From NCBI RefSeq assembly GCF_003432065.1, contig NZ_QWDE01000002.1, positions 558,001-622,000 on the forward strand: a stretch of 64,000 nucleotides of DNA. Reading direction: 5' to 3'. Below the pieces are notes generated by a model, which had not been told where the DNA came from, ran no database searches, and was given only the letters and a program-made list of their open reading frames with translations. This stretch comes from Mucilaginibacter terrenus. Its GTDB lineage: Bacteria > Bacteroidota > Bacteroidia > Sphingobacteriales > Sphingobacteriaceae. Shown in pieces: positions 44,350 through 53,388 of the stretch (the stretch's first letter is position 1; the number at the start of each line of letters is the position of its first letter). A program made the position numbers and the translations under genes.

Positions 44350-44355
44350 TACAGG

Positions 44356-45033
44356 ATGAATGTTCTAATTATTGAGGATGAAAAAGCACTCGCTTACGAA
44401 CTGGAGTTGTTCCTGTCAAAGAACAACTATATCTGCGAAGTATGTTTTAGTGGAAGTACCGCGTCTGAAAAGATAGCCGTAAACCTGTACGATTTTATTT
44501 TGATAGATTTAGGGCTGCCTGACTACGATGGACTTGATTTACTTAAGGAAGCCAAGATAAGCAGGCCGGAAGCAGCCTGCATTATATTAACAGCCAGGGC
44601 AGAGGTAAATGATCGTATAAAAGGGCTCGACCTTGGTGCAGATGATTACCTGCCGAAGCCTTTCTCGTTACTCGAGCTGCAAAGCCGTATGCAGGCTATT
44701 ACCCGCCGCAAATTTGGTTTAGTTAACCAGGTTGTTGATCTGGACGGATTTATTGTAGACCTTACTGCACGCACAATTTCCTATTTAAATAACGCTGTCA
44801 ATTCTATCACAAAAAAGGAGTTTGACCTGATAGCGTATATGATTCTTCATAAAAATCGTACGCTTACCCGAACGCAGCTTAGTGAACACATATGGGGAAG
44901 CGTGGTTAATGATGACTACGACAGCAACTTTATAGACGCACATATTAAAAACATCAGGAAAAAGTTAAGCGCATTTGCACCAATTGAATGGTTGGAAACT
45001 GTACGGGGATTGGGTTATCGTATTAAAAGCTAA
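44356..45033 (+). CDS. OmpR/PhoB-type response regulator
   Basis: A 225-residue protein. Receiver domain: IIEDEKALAYELE at the start, phospho-acceptor Asp in FILIDLGLPDYDGLDLL, conserved Lys in GADDYLPKPFSLLELQ. The C-terminal winged helix (residues about 130-225) has SITKKEFDLIAYMILHKNRTLTR...YDSNFIDAHIKNIRKKL. It pairs with the kinase directly downstream. Confidence 0.92.
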   Translation: MNVLIIEDEKALAYELELFLSKNNYICEVCFSGSTASEKIAVNLYDFILIDLGLPDYDGLDLLKEAKISRPEAACIILTARAEVNDRIKGLDLGADDYLPKPFSLLELQSRMQAITRRKFGLVNQVVDLDGFIVDLTARTISYLNNAVNSITKKEFDLIAYMILHKNRTLTRTQLSEHIWGSVVNDDYDSNFIDAHIKNIRKKLSAFAPIEWLETVRGLGYRIKS

Positions 45034-45042
45034 TTGCCAGTT

Positions 45043-46371
45043 GTGAAGTTACGGACCAAACTCACCCTGTTTAATGCCATATCTAAACTGGTAATTGTAA
45101 CACTGTTTGTTCTGTTACTGCCCGCCATTATAGAGAACATCAACAAAAACTACACGGACAATCGCCTGGTTAAGCAGAAAGAAAAGCTGCTGCAGATTGT
45201 TAAGGAAAAGGGTATTAAATCTTACATCGAGAATGGCGAAAGTTACGGCAGTTACCTTCCGCTTAAAGAGGAATACATCAGTCTGGACGAGGTAGAGCCT
45301 GATTATTATGCTGATACCATACAGAATGAGCGCCGCCTTGTTGAACGGGATACTATAGATTACCGCATACTGAGCCACACATTTAAAGCGGGTAATCGCA
45401 ATTACCTGCTGGAAATAGGTAAGAGCACAGAAACTATTGGCGAGACCACTAAGCCGTTACAGAACATTGCCTTCTCTGTTTTGGTTGGATTGATCTTGCT
45501 CACTATTCTGGCTGATCAGGTTTATTCTACCTATATACTACGGCCACTAAGCATCATCATCAAAACTAAACTGGTTGGAGCAAGGTTCCCCAGCTTTACC
45601 TCTTACAAAGAAGTCAAAACAAGTACGTCTGATTTTCAGCGACTAGATATCAGCATACATAAGATGATAGAAACGATAGAGGGGGCGTTTCAAAAGGAAC
45701 GTGAGTTTATCTCAAACGCATCGCACGAATTGATGACACCTATTTCCATCCTGCAATCGAAAATCGAGAATATGTTTGGAGAGGAGAACATTACCGACGA
45801 GGTGAAAGTGCGGATGTTGGAGATGCAGAGAATACTCAATCGCCTTAAAACTATTACTAAGACACTATTACTTATCTCACAAATTGAAAACGAGCAGTTT
45901 CTAAAAGAGGATAAAGTTTCACTTAAAGAATTGCTGCAGGAGATTTATGATGAGATATCCATACGGTTGCAGGATAAAAATCTGAGCTTTGATATTGCTG
46001 CGGTACAAGATGTCGAACTTTCTGGGGTGAACAAATACCTGCTCTTTAATTTATTGTTTAATCTGGTTAATAACGCTGTTAAGTACAACAAAGTCGACGG
46101 CTCTATCAGCATTACCGGAGAAGAGCTGAATAGTTATTATGTGTTGAGTATCAGCGATACCGGCATAGGTATAGATGCTGCAGAGATCCCGTATATATTT
46201 GACCGGTTTAAAAAAATAAAACAGTCGCTTTTACAGGATAGCTTCGGGCTGGGTTTGCCTATAGTAAAAACAATCGCTACATTTCACAACATATCAGTTG
46301 ATGTGCGTTCCACAAAGGGTGAAGGCAGTACATTTACGTTAATAATACCGGGAAAGCTGATTAGTAAGTAA
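45043..46371 (+). CDS. Sensor histidine kinase
   Basis: About 442 residues. An N-terminal membrane helix and a second helix near residue 155 flank a periplasmic sensor domain of about 120 residues. The phospho-acceptor box reads FISNASHELMTPISILQSK, and the ATPase domain has N (LFNLVNNAVKYN), G1 (ISDTGIGID) and G2 (SFGLGLPIVKTI) boxes. The start is uncertain: a TTG at 45034 directly after the regulator's stop, or GTG at 45043, which gives MKLRTKLTLF. It is translated in series with the regulator. Confidence 0.9.
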   Translation: MKLRTKLTLFNAISKLVIVTLFVLLLPAIIENINKNYTDNRLVKQKEKLLQIVKEKGIKSYIENGESYGSYLPLKEEYISLDEVEPDYYADTIQNERRLVERDTIDYRILSHTFKAGNRNYLLEIGKSTETIGETTKPLQNIAFSVLVGLILLTILADQVYSTYILRPLSIIIKTKLVGARFPSFTSYKEVKTSTSDFQRLDISIHKMIETIEGAFQKEREFISNASHELMTPISILQSKIENMFGEENITDEVKVRMLEMQRILNRLKTITKTLLLISQIENEQFLKEDKVSLKELLQEIYDEISIRLQDKNLSFDIAAVQDVELSGVNKYLLFNLLFNLVNNAVKYNKVDGSISITGEELNSYYVLSISDTGIGIDAAEIPYIFDRFKKIKQSLLQDSFGLGLPIVKTIATFHNISVDVRSTKGEGSTFTLIIPGKLISK

Positions 46372-46575
46372 CGCTTTGTACTAAATTGCGGTCATTCATT
46401 TCGCCATTTACTGAACAAGCGCGTTTTGCATTATTGTAATCGTTGCCTGTTTATTAAAAAAGTATTGTTTGAGTTTTAATAATTAACCTTTGCGGCTGGC
46501 GCGAGTCAAACCTGTTATTTAACACGTTTTGGCATTTGCTTTGCAAATGATAAGCAAAACACTACAACATATATC

Positions 46576-47253
46576 ATGAATACATTAAGATTAAAGATAG
46601 CTACTTTCAGTATTGCTATAGCTACGTTAGGCGTATTGGGCTCTAGCTGTAACTCGTTAACAAAAACACAAAAGGGCGCTGCAATTGGTGCAGGTGCCGG
46701 TGGTACAATTGGTGCCGTTATAGGTAAAGCAGCAGGTAACACTGCATTAGGTGCTATTATAGGTGGCGCAGTTGGTGGTACAGCCGGTGCATTTATTGGC
46801 CGTAATATGGACCGCCAAGCGGCAGAAATTAAACAAACCGTACCTGGTGCAACCGTTATCCGCGAAGGCGAAGGTATATTGGTTAAGTTTGATTCGGGTA
46901 TCCTGTTTGATACAGACAAATCTGATCTGAAGGCAGCAGCACGCACCAACCTGCAAAATTTATCAGAATCACTTGTGAACAATCCACAGACTAACATCTT
47001 GATTGTAGGCCATACAGATAATACTGGTTCAGATTCTCATAACATGGATCTTTCTGTACGCCGTGCTGAGGCGGTTAAGGCTTACATTGCTGCGGGTAAC
47101 GTAGCTAACTCCCGCCTTACCACTTCAGGTAAGGGCGAAAGTGAGCCAATTGCCGACAATAGTACAGTTGATGGCAGGGCTCAAAACCGCCGTGTAGAAA
47201 TTGTAATTGTTGCTAACGAGCAAATGAAGAACCAGGCCCGTAGCGCACAGTAA
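46576..47253 (+). CDS. OmpA-family lipoprotein with glycine-zipper segment
   Basis: A 225-residue protein. Signal peptide with lipobox LGSSC, lipidated near residue 25. Residues about 35-78 are a Gly/Ala-rich zipper (AAIGAGAGGTIGAVIGKAAG...GGAVGGTAGAFIGR) able to insert in membrane. The OmpA-like peptidoglycan-binding domain (about 100-215) has FDTDKSDLKAAAR, VGHTDNTGSDSHNMDLSVRRA and NRRVEIVI. It anchors the outer membrane to the cell wall. A 7-bp palindrome CATTTGC/GCAAATG lies in the 204-bp leader (46533-46549). Confidence 0.9.
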   Translation: MNTLRLKIATFSIAIATLGVLGSSCNSLTKTQKGAAIGAGAGGTIGAVIGKAAGNTALGAIIGGAVGGTAGAFIGRNMDRQAAEIKQTVPGATVIREGEGILVKFDSGILFDTDKSDLKAAARTNLQNLSESLVNNPQTNILIVGHTDNTGSDSHNMDLSVRRAEAVKAYIAAGNVANSRLTTSGKGESEPIADNSTVDGRAQNRRVEIVIVANEQMKNQARSAQ

Positions 47254-47284
47254 GTTTATATAAGATCATTTAATAGTTTAACAG

Positions 47285-47320
47285 GCCCTTTGCTGATAAA
47301 GCAAAGGGCTTTGTTTTTTG
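47285..47320 (+). terminator. Rho-independent terminator after the OmpA-family gene
   Basis: GCCCTTTGCT (47285-47294) pairs with AGCAAAGGGC (47300-47309) around GATAA, followed by TTTGTTTTTTG. The T-rich tail leads directly into the -7 element of hisS. Confidence 0.85.
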
Positions 47321-47328
47321 TACCTTTG
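47321..47328 (+). promoter_or_regulatory. -7 element of hisS
   Basis: TACCTTTG fits the TAnnTTTG consensus; a -33 TTTG at the ideal distance is not seen. The hisS ATG begins 7 bp later, so the mRNA would be nearly leaderless. The element abuts the terminator of the preceding gene. Confidence 0.45.
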
Positions 47329-47335
47329 CGGCATT

Positions 47336-48709
47336 ATGGCATCTGTTAAACCTTCTGTCCCAAAAGGCACTCGCGACTTTTCTCCGGCCGAGATGGCCAA
47401 ACGCAATTTTATATTTGATACCATTAAGAGTGTATTCCGCAAGTATGGGTATCAGCAGATAGAAACGCCGAGTATGGAGAACCTGAGCACGCTTACTGGT
47501 AAATATGGTGACGAAGGGGATAAGTTGATTTTTAAAGTTTTAAACAGCGGAGACTTCTTGTCAAAAGCTAATGACCAATACCTTACAGAAAAGAACTCCA
47601 ATTTGCTTACAGCTTCTATATCAGAAAAGGCATTGCGTTATGATCTTACAGTTCCATTTGCACGTTATGTAGTGCAGCATCAAAATGAGATCACCTTTCC
47701 ATTTAAGCGTTTTCAGGTGCAGCCGGTTTGGCGTGCAGACCGCCCTCAACGTGGCCGCTACCGTGAGTTTTACCAATGTGATGCAGACGTTGTAGGTTCC
47801 ACCTCATTGTTGAATGAAGCTGAATTTGTACAGATTTATGATGAAGCTTTAAGTAAACTTGGACTAAAGGACTTTACAATAAAGATTAATAATAGAAAAA
47901 TACTATCAGGGGTTGCTGAAGTTATAGACAAGGGTGATAGTATAATTGATTTAACTGTAGCAATAGATAAGCTGGATAAAATAGGCTTAGACGGTGTAAT
48001 TAAGGAATTGCTGGATAGGGGTTTTACTCAGGCTGACATTGACAGAATTAAGCCGGTGATATTGTTGCAAGGTACAAATGGCGAGAAGCTTGCAAGCCTC
48101 AGGTCGGCTTTGCAAGCTTCCACAGTTGGCCTTCAGGGATGTTATGAGCTTGAAACTGTTTTTAGGTACTTACAATATACTCCGCTAAAAAGAGCAACGC
48201 TTGAATTAGACATTACCCTGGCAAGGGGCCTGAATTATTATACCGGTGCCATCTTTGAGGTTAAAACCAACGAAGTAGCTATGGGTAGCATAGGCGGCGG
48301 GGGCAGATATGATGACCTAACAGGGATGTTTGGCTTGAAGGGACTTACCGGTGCAGGTATTTCTTTTGGTGCCGACCGTATATATGATGTGCTGGAGGAA
48401 CTTAACTTGTTCCCGGCATCAGCAGTAGCAGGCACTAAGGTATTAATTATTTGCTTTGATGAAGCCGGAGAGGCTTATGCATTACCATTGCTGCAGAAAT
48501 TGCGCAATTCGAATATTAGTGCAGAGCTTTATCCAGCAGGTGCTAAGATTAAAAAGCAAATGGATTATGCAAATAACAAGCAGATACCTTTTACCATTTT
48601 AATAGGCAGCGATGAGATGCAAAGCGGTCTGCTTACTTTAAAAAACATGGAGAGCGGCGAACAGGAAAAGCTTACCGGCGAAGATATTCTGGCAAAGCTA
48701 ATTGCCTGA
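47336..48709 (+). CDS. hisS: Histidyl-tRNA synthetase
   Basis: A 457-residue class II enzyme. It begins VPKGTRDFSPAEMAKRNF (motif 1 region), has motif 2 RPQRGRYREFYQCDADVVG, the histidine-specific LARGLNYYTGAIFEV, motif 3 GGGRYDDLTGMFG...GISFGADRIYDVL, and a C-terminal anticodon-binding domain (VLIICFDEAGEAYALPLLQKL). The start ATG at 47336 is favoured over a TTG six codons upstream because the latter lies in the promoter. Confidence 0.95.
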   Translation: MASVKPSVPKGTRDFSPAEMAKRNFIFDTIKSVFRKYGYQQIETPSMENLSTLTGKYGDEGDKLIFKVLNSGDFLSKANDQYLTEKNSNLLTASISEKALRYDLTVPFARYVVQHQNEITFPFKRFQVQPVWRADRPQRGRYREFYQCDADVVGSTSLLNEAEFVQIYDEALSKLGLKDFTIKINNRKILSGVAEVIDKGDSIIDLTVAIDKLDKIGLDGVIKELLDRGFTQADIDRIKPVILLQGTNGEKLASLRSALQASTVGLQGCYELETVFRYLQYTPLKRATLELDITLARGLNYYTGAIFEVKTNEVAMGSIGGGGRYDDLTGMFGLKGLTGAGISFGADRIYDVLEELNLFPASAVAGTKVLIICFDEAGEAYALPLLQKLRNSNISAELYPAGAKIKKQMDYANNKQIPFTILIGSDEMQSGLLTLKNMESGEQEKLTGEDILAKLIA

Positions 48710-48713
48710 CCAT

Positions 48714-50567
48714 TTATGTTAGGTATACTTTAAAAACTGAGCCTTCTCCCGGGGTGCTATTAACATCTATTTTACCACCAAAAGCCTCAATTTGGTTTTT
48801 TGTGATAAAAAGCCCCATGCCCTTTGCGTCGCGATTGCCGTTGAACGTTTTGTACATTCCGAAAAGCTCACTTCCGTGTCTATTAAGGTCAATACCAATG
48901 CCATTGTCTTTAATGGTGAATCCTCGTTTACCAGCTGCTTCGTTAAAATAATCTATAGATATCTGGGGCTGTCGTTCAGGTGAGCGGTATTTGATTGCGT
49001 TACTTAAGAGGTTGTGTACTATGCTTTCGAGATAAGCGGGACTATAGTTAACCGTTATCTCGCTCGGGATATAGTTGTTCACCTTAGCGCTACATTTATT
49101 TATTTCATTTTGCAACAGTAAAATAGCACGTTGAAAATAGTCGTGAAGGTTAAGCTCAACAGTTTGTATATCTATATTGCTTTGAATAGATACTACTTCA
49201 TTAAGGTTATCAATCGTTTCATTAAGTTGTTCTGACACCTTACCCAGGTGGTCAGTCATTTCTTTCTTTTCCTGCTCTGTAGTTGTAGGGTCAGATACAA
49301 CATCCATCAACATTTTAAAGTTGCTTGCATGCGTGCGCAAGTTGTGAGACACGATGTAGGCAAAGTTTAATAACCTGTTATTCTGGCCACTGATCATGTC
49401 AAGTGTATCGCGTAATTGCTGCTCCTGCTGTTTTTGGCTGGTGATGTCGGTATGTGTACCAATTATACGCGCAGGCTTGCCATCTTCGTCATACTCTATA
49501 ACCTTACCTCTATCTAGTATCCACTTATAGGTGCCGTCTTTACAAAGTATCCGGTGTTGGTTTTCGTATGATTGGGTAACTCCATTAAAGTAGTTATGCG
49601 CATCAGCTAAGAACTTTGCCTTATCATCCGGGTGCACCCGGCTTGTCCAATCACCTATAACATTGCCAAAGTTTTCGTTCTCCATACCTATCATACGTAA
49701 GCACTGCTGCGAATGATAAATGGTTTTATTTCTTAGGTCGAGGTCCCAAAGCCCCCCGCCGGAACCTTCTATAGCAAAGCTCCAGCGTCTTTCGCTTTCG
49801 CGTAAAGCATCTTCCGCAGTTTTTCGTTGCGTTATGTCTTTTATCTGAGAAACAAAATATAAAGGAGTGTTATCGTGATCGCGCACTAGCGAGACGTTTA
49901 GCAATATCCAAATGGTGCGGCCATCTTTCCTGAAATAGCGCTTTTCCATTTGGTAGTTCTTCCGATCTCCCTTCAGCGTCTGGTGCATCAGTTCCAGGTC
50001 AACTTCAAGGTCTTCAGGATGAGTGATCTCCTGAAACGTTGTACTCATTAGCTCATCGTTGGTATAACCCAGCATGTCGCAAAGGCTTTGGTTTACTTTC
50101 ATAAACTTACCATCAGTAGACACCAGAACCATACCGATCGAACTCCACTCGAACGCATTTCTAAAACGTTGCTCACTTATTGCAAGTTCAAGTTCAATTT
50201 GTTTGCTTTCTGTGATATCAATATGGCAGCCTACCATCCGTATTGGAAGATTGCCCTCCCATTCAATTACCTTCCCCGAGCTCTTTATCCATATAATAGA
50301 GCCATTTTTATGTTTGTATCTTACCTCAACATTAAAAGGGATTTTGCCTTGACTTGAAAAGTGCGCCGCTACACACGCATCCATTTTAGCCCGGTCTTCA
50401 TCTACTATTAGCTGCGACCACGTTTCGGTAGAACCGGGCAGTTCAACATCGTCATATCCAAACAAGGCTTTAAAGGCAGTGCTGTAAATTACTTTATTTT
50501 CCTGGACGTAATAATCCCAATATCCGGCAAGATTTTGCTCAAGAATTACTTTAAAAATGTCGTCCAT
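48714..50567 (-). CDS. PAS-domain sensor histidine kinase
   Basis: A 617-residue soluble protein with three PAS/PAC modules (about residues 5-118, 128-248, 260-378); each ends in a PAC-like segment such as VGCHIDITESK, VSQIKDITQRK and IGTHTDITSQK. The kinase core begins FAYIVSHNLRTHASNF (phospho-acceptor His) and has N box NLLSNAIKYRSPE and G boxes IKDNGIGIDLNRHG and KGMGLFITKNQIEAFGG. No membrane helix is seen, so the signal is cytoplasmic. No regulator gene is adjacent. It ends 4 bp from the convergent hisS. Confidence 0.88.
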   Translation of the reverse strand: MDDIFKVILEQNLAGYWDYYVQENKVIYSTAFKALFGYDDVELPGSTETWSQLIVDEDRAKMDACVAAHFSSQGKIPFNVEVRYKHKNGSIIWIKSSGKVIEWEGNLPIRMVGCHIDITESKQIELELAISEQRFRNAFEWSSIGMVLVSTDGKFMKVNQSLCDMLGYTNDELMSTTFQEITHPEDLEVDLELMHQTLKGDRKNYQMEKRYFRKDGRTIWILLNVSLVRDHDNTPLYFVSQIKDITQRKTAEDALRESERRWSFAIEGSGGGLWDLDLRNKTIYHSQQCLRMIGMENENFGNVIGDWTSRVHPDDKAKFLADAHNYFNGVTQSYENQHRILCKDGTYKWILDRGKVIEYDEDGKPARIIGTHTDITSQKQQEQQLRDTLDMISGQNNRLLNFAYIVSHNLRTHASNFKMLMDVVSDPTTTEQEKKEMTDHLGKVSEQLNETIDNLNEVVSIQSNIDIQTVELNLHDYFQRAILLLQNEINKCSAKVNNYIPSEITVNYSPAYLESIVHNLLSNAIKYRSPERQPQISIDYFNEAAGKRGFTIKDNGIGIDLNRHGSELFGMYKTFNGNRDAKGMGLFITKNQIEAFGGKIDVNSTPGEGSVFKVYLT

Positions 50568-50679
50568 TCGTGATAGGGGCTGTGTCCGATAAGGGCAATT
50601 AAATTTACAATAATTTATTAGTTATTGAAATTATAGACTTACAGGAGGAAAAGTATTAGTCCACGAGTAACAACATGTA

Positions 50680-51879
50680 TTAAATAAAGTTTAGCCTTGT
50701 AAAATTCTTATTTAAAACCTGTGCATTATCAACCTCTAGCCACTTATCTAATACGGTAGCATACACATTTCTAAAATCTACTTCATATTTCAAATCTCCG
50801 TTATCCAACTGTGAAAGATTTGGTGCGTTGTTATAAATCCCGGCTTTCTGCAATTTTCCTCCAAATAGCATCACATTGTTTGCGGTTCCGTGGTCAGTGC
50901 CGTTACTTGCATTTTGTTCTACTCGTCGACCAAATTCAGAAAATGTCATTACTAGTGTATCATTCAGTTTGCCGGTCTGTTTAAGGTCCTTGATGAACGC
51001 TGCAACCGCATCGGCATAAATTTTTAGTTGGCGGCCCTGTTGATTTTGCTGGGTAGTGTGTGTATCAAAACCACTTAATGATACATAGTAAACCCGTGTT
51101 TTTAGTCCGGAGTTGATGAATTTTGCTACTGTTTTCAGCTGATTTGCAAATTGCGTTTGCGGATAAAGGGCAGTGGTGTTGTATGTTTTTGATGTTTGTT
51201 GAATGTAATCTGCTGATGAGTAGGTTTCTATCATTGTTTTATACAGATAGCCTAAGTTGTCTTCATTAAGGTGCGCTTCATTATGTTCATGAACTAACTG
51301 TTTAAAAAATGGCTCACGAGTAGAACGGTATAGCCTTGCAGGGTCTTCTACCGCAATGCCTTTCATTTTGGCGCCCTTCATAGCTAACGATAATGTATCA
51401 TCAACTTCAACCGCAGTGTATGGGTCTTTGCAGGTGCTGCAATTCGAATCAAGATATCTCCCTATCCAGCCAGTGGTAAGAAATTGGTTAGCATCACTCC
51501 CGGTTTGCCATATATCCATCGAGCGAAAGTGCGAGCGGTCCGGATTAGGATACCCTACCGAATTAACAATACTCATCCATCCCTGGTCATATAAGTCCTT
51601 TAAAGCAGCTAAGTTTGGGTTTAAGCCTTGCATGTCGTTCAGCTTTATAACATCTGCTTGTTTAATGCCAATGGTAGGGCGTTTTTGATAATAGATGTCG
51701 TTGCCAAATGGCACAATGGTATTTAGTCCATCGTTACCGCCAGAAAGTTGTACAACAACCAGGTTCTTATAGCCGGTAAGTTCGTCTGAAGCCACTGCTT
51801 CAAATGGCTTCAGGAACGAGGGCAGCAGGAAGGCTCCCGATGCAAGTGCTGTGTTCTTTAAAAAGTCTCTTCTTTTCAT
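50680..51879 (-). CDS. DUF1501 exported protein
   Basis: A 399-residue protein with a Tat-type signal peptide (MKRRDFLKNTALASGAFLLP, twin Arg). The sulfatase-like domain has NLVVVQLSGGNDGLNTIVPFG, later YVSLSGFDTHTTQQNQQG, FSEFGRRVEQNASNGTDHGTANNVMLFGG. This DUF1501 pattern matches alkaline-phosphatase-superfamily folds, with no proven substrate known to me. It follows the DUF1800 gene by 15 bp; the two occur together in many bacteria and are probably translated as a unit. Confidence 0.88.
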   Translation of the reverse strand: MKRRDFLKNTALASGAFLLPSFLKPFEAVASDELTGYKNLVVVQLSGGNDGLNTIVPFGNDIYYQKRPTIGIKQADVIKLNDMQGLNPNLAALKDLYDQGWMSIVNSVGYPNPDRSHFRSMDIWQTGSDANQFLTTGWIGRYLDSNCSTCKDPYTAVEVDDTLSLAMKGAKMKGIAVEDPARLYRSTREPFFKQLVHEHNEAHLNEDNLGYLYKTMIETYSSADYIQQTSKTYNTTALYPQTQFANQLKTVAKFINSGLKTRVYYVSLSGFDTHTTQQNQQGRQLKIYADAVAAFIKDLKQTGKLNDTLVMTFSEFGRRVEQNASNGTDHGTANNVMLFGGKLQKAGIYNNAPNLSQLDNGDLKYEVDFRNVYATVLDKWLEVDNAQVLNKNFTRLNFI

Positions 51880-51894
51880 GGTTATATCTTTTGG

Positions 51895-53271
51895 CTAACA
51901 AAGCTGGTATTCCGGGGTGGATACTAATTCTACCAATAAAGTTTTTGTATCAGCTGTTGTATTTACAATCGCTGTAAGATTATTATTAAGTGCTGGCGCA
52001 AGTAAGGTTTGGGCAAGGGCGTTTTTTGTAAGATGCTTTATACTGCTTAAAACTTTATCCCAGTCGGCACCTGCCTGTACTTTGGTTACTACAGCTTGTT
52101 GCTGCTTATGTGAAGAGGCGATAAAAGCCTCATCTTCCGGGTCAACTTTGCCGCTAAAATCTATTACGCCGCCATTAAGTACTGTAGATGGTATTTTAAT
52201 ACGATACATTAGCGACGAACTATCTATCCAGTTCCTGCCACCCGGCCAACCAGCAACATTAGGAGGGTAGAACAGTACCTGCCCGAGTGCCCGCTCAAAT
52301 TGAAGAACTACATCGGGGTTTTGATAGGTAATATAAAACTGCCTGTTTAAACCAACTATAAAGTCTACCGGAGATTTAATAAGATTGGCCATGTTTTTTT
52401 CAGCATAAAACCAATCGGCATTGAACAAAAATAATAGTAGCGGTTTAATCTCGTAATTACTGTTAAAGAACGTATTTGCCATTGCATCTACATGGGCCGG
52501 ATCGGGTGTTTCATTCACGAAGTTTCTGTACAGTTTGTTGCATATAAAATGCGCCGTTTCCTTTTTTGCCAGTAACATATCTATGACGTCTTCCCCTGTA
52601 AAGTTGCCGCTTTTACCCAAAAAAGTTTTTGACCCGGTATCATGCAGGTTTAGCCGGTTTACGAATTTTCCATCTTTGTTAAACCCCCAGCCTGTAAAAG
52701 CCCTTGCCGATTCTTTTACGTCTTGTTCTGTATAATTACCTCTTCCAATAGTAAAAAGTTCCATCAGCTCCCGGGCAAAGTTTTCGTTAGGGTGATTTTT
52801 TTGATTTTGCTGATTATTCAAAAACTGCAGCATAGCTGGTGACTTTGCTACCTCAATTAACAATGTTCTAAAATTACCTATGGCATGCTCTCGCTGAATA
52901 TTGTTGAGTTGCTGTGCATACCAGGCATTTTGTGTACGGCAGGCAAAGTGGTTATGCCAAAACAGGGTCATCTTCTCCCGAAGTACAGCCTTTGTAGTGC
53001 TCATCTTGTTAATCCAATCTATATTCAACGCTTTTTCCTGTTGGCGTTGCTCTTGCAAGAACATTTTCTTGGTGCCTTCATTTGCCTGTAAAAAATCTTT
53101 GTAGCTAATATTTCCAGCTATAATGTCAGCTGGCTCGCTGATCTCAGCCTGAAGAAGCAATTTATTTACGGCTTGCTTTATAGTGAGGTTTGCTGTTTCA
53201 TTTAACTGGTCAAACCTTAGCCCAAAACCAGCCCTGGAATATAGATGCCTGATGTTTTTTACGTCAATCAT
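51895..53271 (-). CDS. DUF1800 protein
   Basis: A 458-residue protein of the DUF1800 family. It has the typical start HLYSRAGFGLRFDQLN, REKMTLFWHNHFACR, LREHAIGNFRTLLIEVAKSPAMLQFL-like segment and ENFARELMELFTIG, and YPPNVAGWPGGRNWIDSS. It is helical and mostly soluble. The function is unknown; it always neighbours DUF1501 genes, which suggests a shared complex or pathway. No signal peptide is seen. Confidence 0.88.
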   Translation of the reverse strand: MIDVKNIRHLYSRAGFGLRFDQLNETANLTIKQAVNKLLLQAEISEPADIIAGNISYKDFLQANEGTKKMFLQEQRQQEKALNIDWINKMSTTKAVLREKMTLFWHNHFACRTQNAWYAQQLNNIQREHAIGNFRTLLIEVAKSPAMLQFLNNQQNQKNHPNENFARELMELFTIGRGNYTEQDVKESARAFTGWGFNKDGKFVNRLNLHDTGSKTFLGKSGNFTGEDVIDMLLAKKETAHFICNKLYRNFVNETPDPAHVDAMANTFFNSNYEIKPLLLFLFNADWFYAEKNMANLIKSPVDFIVGLNRQFYITYQNPDVVLQFERALGQVLFYPPNVAGWPGGRNWIDSSSLMYRIKIPSTVLNGGVIDFSGKVDPEDEAFIASSHKQQQAVVTKVQAGADWDKVLSSIKHLTKNALAQTLLAPALNNNLTAIVNTTADTKTLLVELVSTPEYQLC

Positions 53272-53388
53272 ATTAATGGTTTGACTCCAATGTTATCAAC
53301 TGGTTTAGTTTCAGGTAAATTGCTTAACTGATTTTAATAATTGATTATCTTATATTATATTCGGGCTACCCAAACCCTATTTAATTAT

